A stretch of DNA of 7,562 nt, taken from Bacteroidota bacterium. GTDB taxonomy: Bacteria > Bacteroidota > Ignavibacteria > UBA10030 > UBA6906. Made by a program: the position numbers and the translations under genes. The DNA lies in assembly GCA_017860555.1 (NCBI GenBank), contig JAGDMJ010000150.1:1-7562 (forward strand), read 5' to 3'. The notes beneath the pieces are model-generated. The model was given only the letters and a program-made list of their open reading frames with translations. It was not told the DNA's origin and did not search any database. Shown here piece by piece: positions 5,595 to 7,562 of this stretch; position 1 is the first letter of the stretch, and every line of letters starts with the position of its first letter.

Positions 5595-6638
5595 ATGGCA
5601 AAGAAGAAACCGGCACCAGGCACCCTCTCCCTCTTTGGAGAGGAAGAAAGCGCTCCGCGAAAACCGGCCGGAGCGCGGACAACACCCTATCCCGGTCCGG
5701 TGACGTCGGAGTATGTGGAGAAGAACGGCGAGCGCCTCAAGCGCTGGGCCAGCCACCGCGTCTACTTCGGGACCTCGTCGTGGAAATACCCCGGCTGGCA
5801 AGGCATGGTGTATGCGCGATCGTATCCATCGAAGAAGGTCTTCGACCAGGAGTGCCTTGCGGAATATTCGGAGATCTTCCCGACCGTCTGCGCCGACTTC
5901 GCGCTCTACAATTTTCCCGACGCGGAGAAGATGCGCATGATCCATGATCAGACGTCCGACGGGTTCACGGTGTCGCTCAAGGTAACCGACCGCATCACGA
6001 TCCGGCGCTACCCGAACCTGAAGCGGTACGGCAGCGTCGCCGGGACGGAAAATCCCGATTTCTTGAACGTCGCGCTGTTTGAGGATTCCTTCCTGAAACC
6101 GATCGAGGCGCTCAGGAAGAAACGGGGAACGATCATCTTCGAGTTCTCCACCTTCTACCCGAACTCCGGCGTGAACTACGAGAAGTATGTGGAGATGCTG
6201 GACACTTTCCTCTCCAGACTGCCGCAGGGCTATGAGTACGCCGTGGAACTGAGGAACAGGGAGTTCCTCACCAGGGACTACCTGGGCATGCTTGGCTCGC
6301 ACGGCGTGGCGCACGTGCTGAACAACTGGACCCGGATGCCTCCCATCGTGGACCAGATCCAGCTTGCAGGCGTCCTTACCGGGAAGTTCTCGGTCGCACG
6401 CGCTCTCCTGAAACCCGGGAGGACATACGAGGACGCCGTGCAGCTCTTTCAGCCGTATGACCGAATCCAGGAGGAAAGCCCCGAGCTCCGCACCGGCCTC
6501 GCAGAATCCGTGCGCCGCTGCGTCGCAGAAGGAAAAACGCTCTACGCGTATGTGAACAACAGGGCGGAAGGGAATTCCCCAAAAACTATCGAGGCGATCC
6601 TGGATATCCTCGATCGCTACCCGGTGGAGAAGCTCTGA
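5595..6638 (+). CDS. YecE/DUF72-family protein, full length
   Basis: This 347-residue protein carries the DUF72 TIM-barrel signatures: F-G-T-S-S-W-K-Y-P-G-W (58-68), A-V-E-L-R-N-R-E-F-L (216-225), M-P-P-I-V-D-Q-I-Q (248-256) and a C-terminal Y-A-Y-V-N-N-R-A-E-G-N-S-P (318-330), where the family has the 'NN...G' loop. Its biochemical role is not settled; structural comparison with endonuclease IV has suggested DNA binding. About 55 extra residues precede the domain, including T10-L-S-L-F14, which resembles the beta-clamp-binding motif (QL[S/D]LF) without its Gln. ATG 5595 follows TTGAGG by only one base, too close for a normal ribosome site. A TATATT box ends 5 nt before the ATG, so a leaderless or nearly leaderless message is possible. 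The TGA overlaps the apparent CTG start of the helicase, implying translational coupling. Confidence 0.92.
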   Translation: MAKKKPAPGTLSLFGEEESAPRKPAGARTTPYPGPVTSEYVEKNGERLKRWASHRVYFGTSSWKYPGWQGMVYARSYPSKKVFDQECLAEYSEIFPTVCADFALYNFPDAEKMRMIHDQTSDGFTVSLKVTDRITIRRYPNLKRYGSVAGTENPDFLNVALFEDSFLKPIEALRKKRGTIIFEFSTFYPNSGVNYEKYVEMLDTFLSRLPQGYEYAVELRNREFLTRDYLGMLGSHGVAHVLNNWTRMPPIVDQIQLAGVLTGKFSVARALLKPGRTYEDAVQLFQPYDRIQEESPELRTGLAESVRRCVAEGKTLYAYVNNRAEGNSPKTIEAILDILDRYPVEKL

Positions 6639-7562
6639 AAAAGTACACGCTCAAACGATCCCTCTTCAAAGAAGAGCTGCCGGCGCCGACCCAGCAGCAT
6701 TTTCTTATCGATTACAAGGGACAGCTGAACGCCGCGCAGTACGAGGCAGTCTCTTCCGTCAACGGGCCGCACCTGATCATCGCGGGAGCCGGCACGGGAA
6801 AGACCCGCACCATCACCTACCGCGTCGCGTATCTCGTCGAACTTGGCGTGAACCCGGAGTCGATCCTCCTGCTCACGTTCACACGCCGGGCCGCGCAGGA
6901 AATGCTCCGCCGCGCCGCGATCCTCCTGGATGCCCGTTGCGAGAAGGTCGCCGGAGGGACATTCCACTCCTTTGCCAATACCGTGCTCCGGCGCTATGCG
7001 CCGCTGCTCAAGTTCGAGTCTTCGTTCACGATCCTGGACCAGGGGGACGCCGAAGATGTCGTCAACCTGCTCCGCACGCAGTTGAAGTTCGACACCCGGG
7101 CACGGCGGTTTCCTCGCAAACAAACTCTCTTCGACATCTTCTCGAAGACGGTCAACACACTGGCGCCGATGAAGGACGTGCTGAAAGTCGAGTACCCGCA
7201 CTATGAGGACTATCTGGAGGACATCCTGCGGCTGCACATGACCTATGAGCAGTACAAGGCTCATCACAACCTGATGGACTATGATGATCTGCTGGTGTAT
7301 CTGCGCAAATTGCTGCGCGATTTTGACCATGTGAGGCTCGCGCTTTCGGACCGCTACAAATACATCATGGTGGATGAGTACCAGGACACGAATCATATGC
7401 AGGCGGACATTGTGAGGTTGCTCGCCCAGAAGCACGGGAATGTCATGGTCGTGGGAGACGACGCACAGTCCATTTATTCTTTCCGGGGAGCGACGATCAG
7501 AAACATCCTTGACTTCCCGGAGCAATTTTCCGGATGCCGCATTGTCAAGCTGGAAGAAAACT
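6635..7562 (+). CDS. UvrD/Rep/PcrA-type superfamily 1 DNA helicase (3' end outside window)
   Basis: The first 309 codons of an SF1A helicase are present: Q motif Q35 in L-N-A-A-Q-Y-E-A-V, Walker A A-G-A-G-T-G-K-T (50-57), motif Ia L-L-T-F-T-R-R-A-A-Q-E-M (about 79-90), motif Ib G-G-T-F-H-S-F-A (107-114), Walker B V-D-E-Y-Q-D-T (246-252) and motif III V-G-D-D-A-Q-S-I-Y-S-F-R-G (273-285). Domain 2A and motifs IV-VI lie beyond the edge. It would unwind DNA 3' to 5' in repair. No ATG, GTG or TTG occurs in frame before the P-loop. CTG 6635 gives (M)-K-K-Y, the N-terminus I recall for relatives, and GGAG lies 5 nt upstream. CTG shares bases with the DUF72 stop TGA (CTGA), like the common ATGA coupling. 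Catalytic motifs look intact, so it is probably active. Subfamily (UvrD against PcrA) cannot be settled here. Confidence 0.92.
   Translation, partial: MKKYTLKRSLFKEELPAPTQQHFLIDYKGQLNAAQYEAVSSVNGPHLIIAGAGTGKTRTITYRVAYLVELGVNPESILLLTFTRRAAQEMLRRAAILLDARCEKVAGGTFHSFANTVLRRYAPLLKFESSFTILDQGDAEDVVNLLRTQLKFDTRARRFPRKQTLFDIFSKTVNTLAPMKDVLKVEYPHYEDYLEDILRLHMTYEQYKAHHNLMDYDDLLVYLRKLLRDFDHVRLALSDRYKYIMVDEYQDTNHMQADIVRLLAQKHGNVMVVGDDAQSIYSFRGATIRNILDFPEQFSGCRIVKLEEN

Noticed and set aside
6617..7525. Open frame of about 300 codons on the minus strand
   Set aside because: It is the complement of the helicase frame, which carries all expected SF1 motifs. The minus translation shows no fold-like pattern.
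1..7562. CRISPR array, tRNA or rRNA, transposase or attachment site
   Set aside because: I found no regularly spaced direct repeats, cloverleaf sequences, transposase motifs or duplicated ends. The short repeat-like words are irregular and lack mobile genes.

Overview
The window reads as a GC-rich bacterial chromosome segment. The gene families (YIP1-family membrane protein, YecE/DUF72 protein, UvrD-type helicase with a Lys-Lys-Tyr N-terminus, bacterial PolB2-like polymerase) suggest the Chlorobiota/Ignavibacteria/Rhodothermia side of the FCB group. That placement is a guess from gene types and style. The one good promoter is an ordinary sigma-70 type (TTGACA-17-TATGCT), not the -33/-7 type of Bacteroidia.

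Left part (1-4504, all minus strand): a five-gene cluster read right to left. It contains a small Cys-rich zinc-ribbon protein (4504-4265), a divergent YecE/DUF72-like protein (4138-3350), a RecA/RadA-fold protein with a ruined P-loop (3213-2524), a 91-residue helical protein (2514-2239) and a family-B DNA polymerase of the divergent 'PolB2' type whose C-terminus runs off the left edge (2210 to <1). The last three genes are tightly spaced (9 and 28 nt). Three of the five proteins look like repair or replication enzymes that have lost part of their usual catalytic residues. By analogy with ImuA (RecA-like), ImuB (inactive polymerase) and DnaE2, this may be a mutasome-like or lesion-bypass module built on a PolB2 polymerase. 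That function is inference.

Middle (4505-4714): a divergent control region. A strong minus-strand promoter carries a perfect 8-4-8 palindrome inside its -35/-10 spacer, and a second, one-mismatch copy lies 32 bp away (centre to centre), on the same helical face. The cluster is therefore probably repressed and inducible. A GC-rich hairpin sits at the predicted 5' end of its mRNA.

Right part (4715-7562, plus strand): a YIP1-family five-helix membrane protein closed by a clear intrinsic terminator, then a full-length YecE/DUF72 protein whose stop codon overlaps the apparent CTG start of a UvrD/PcrA-type helicase cut by the right edge. The two DUF72 relatives, one intact and one degenerate, flank the control region in opposite orientations.

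Several gene boundaries in the left cluster hold short AT-rich or motif-like sequences resembling interspersed intergenic repeats of environmental bacteria, and two of these appear to supply C-terminal codons. There is no gene-free stretch longer than about 210 bases. I see no tRNA, rRNA, CRISPR array or transposase.
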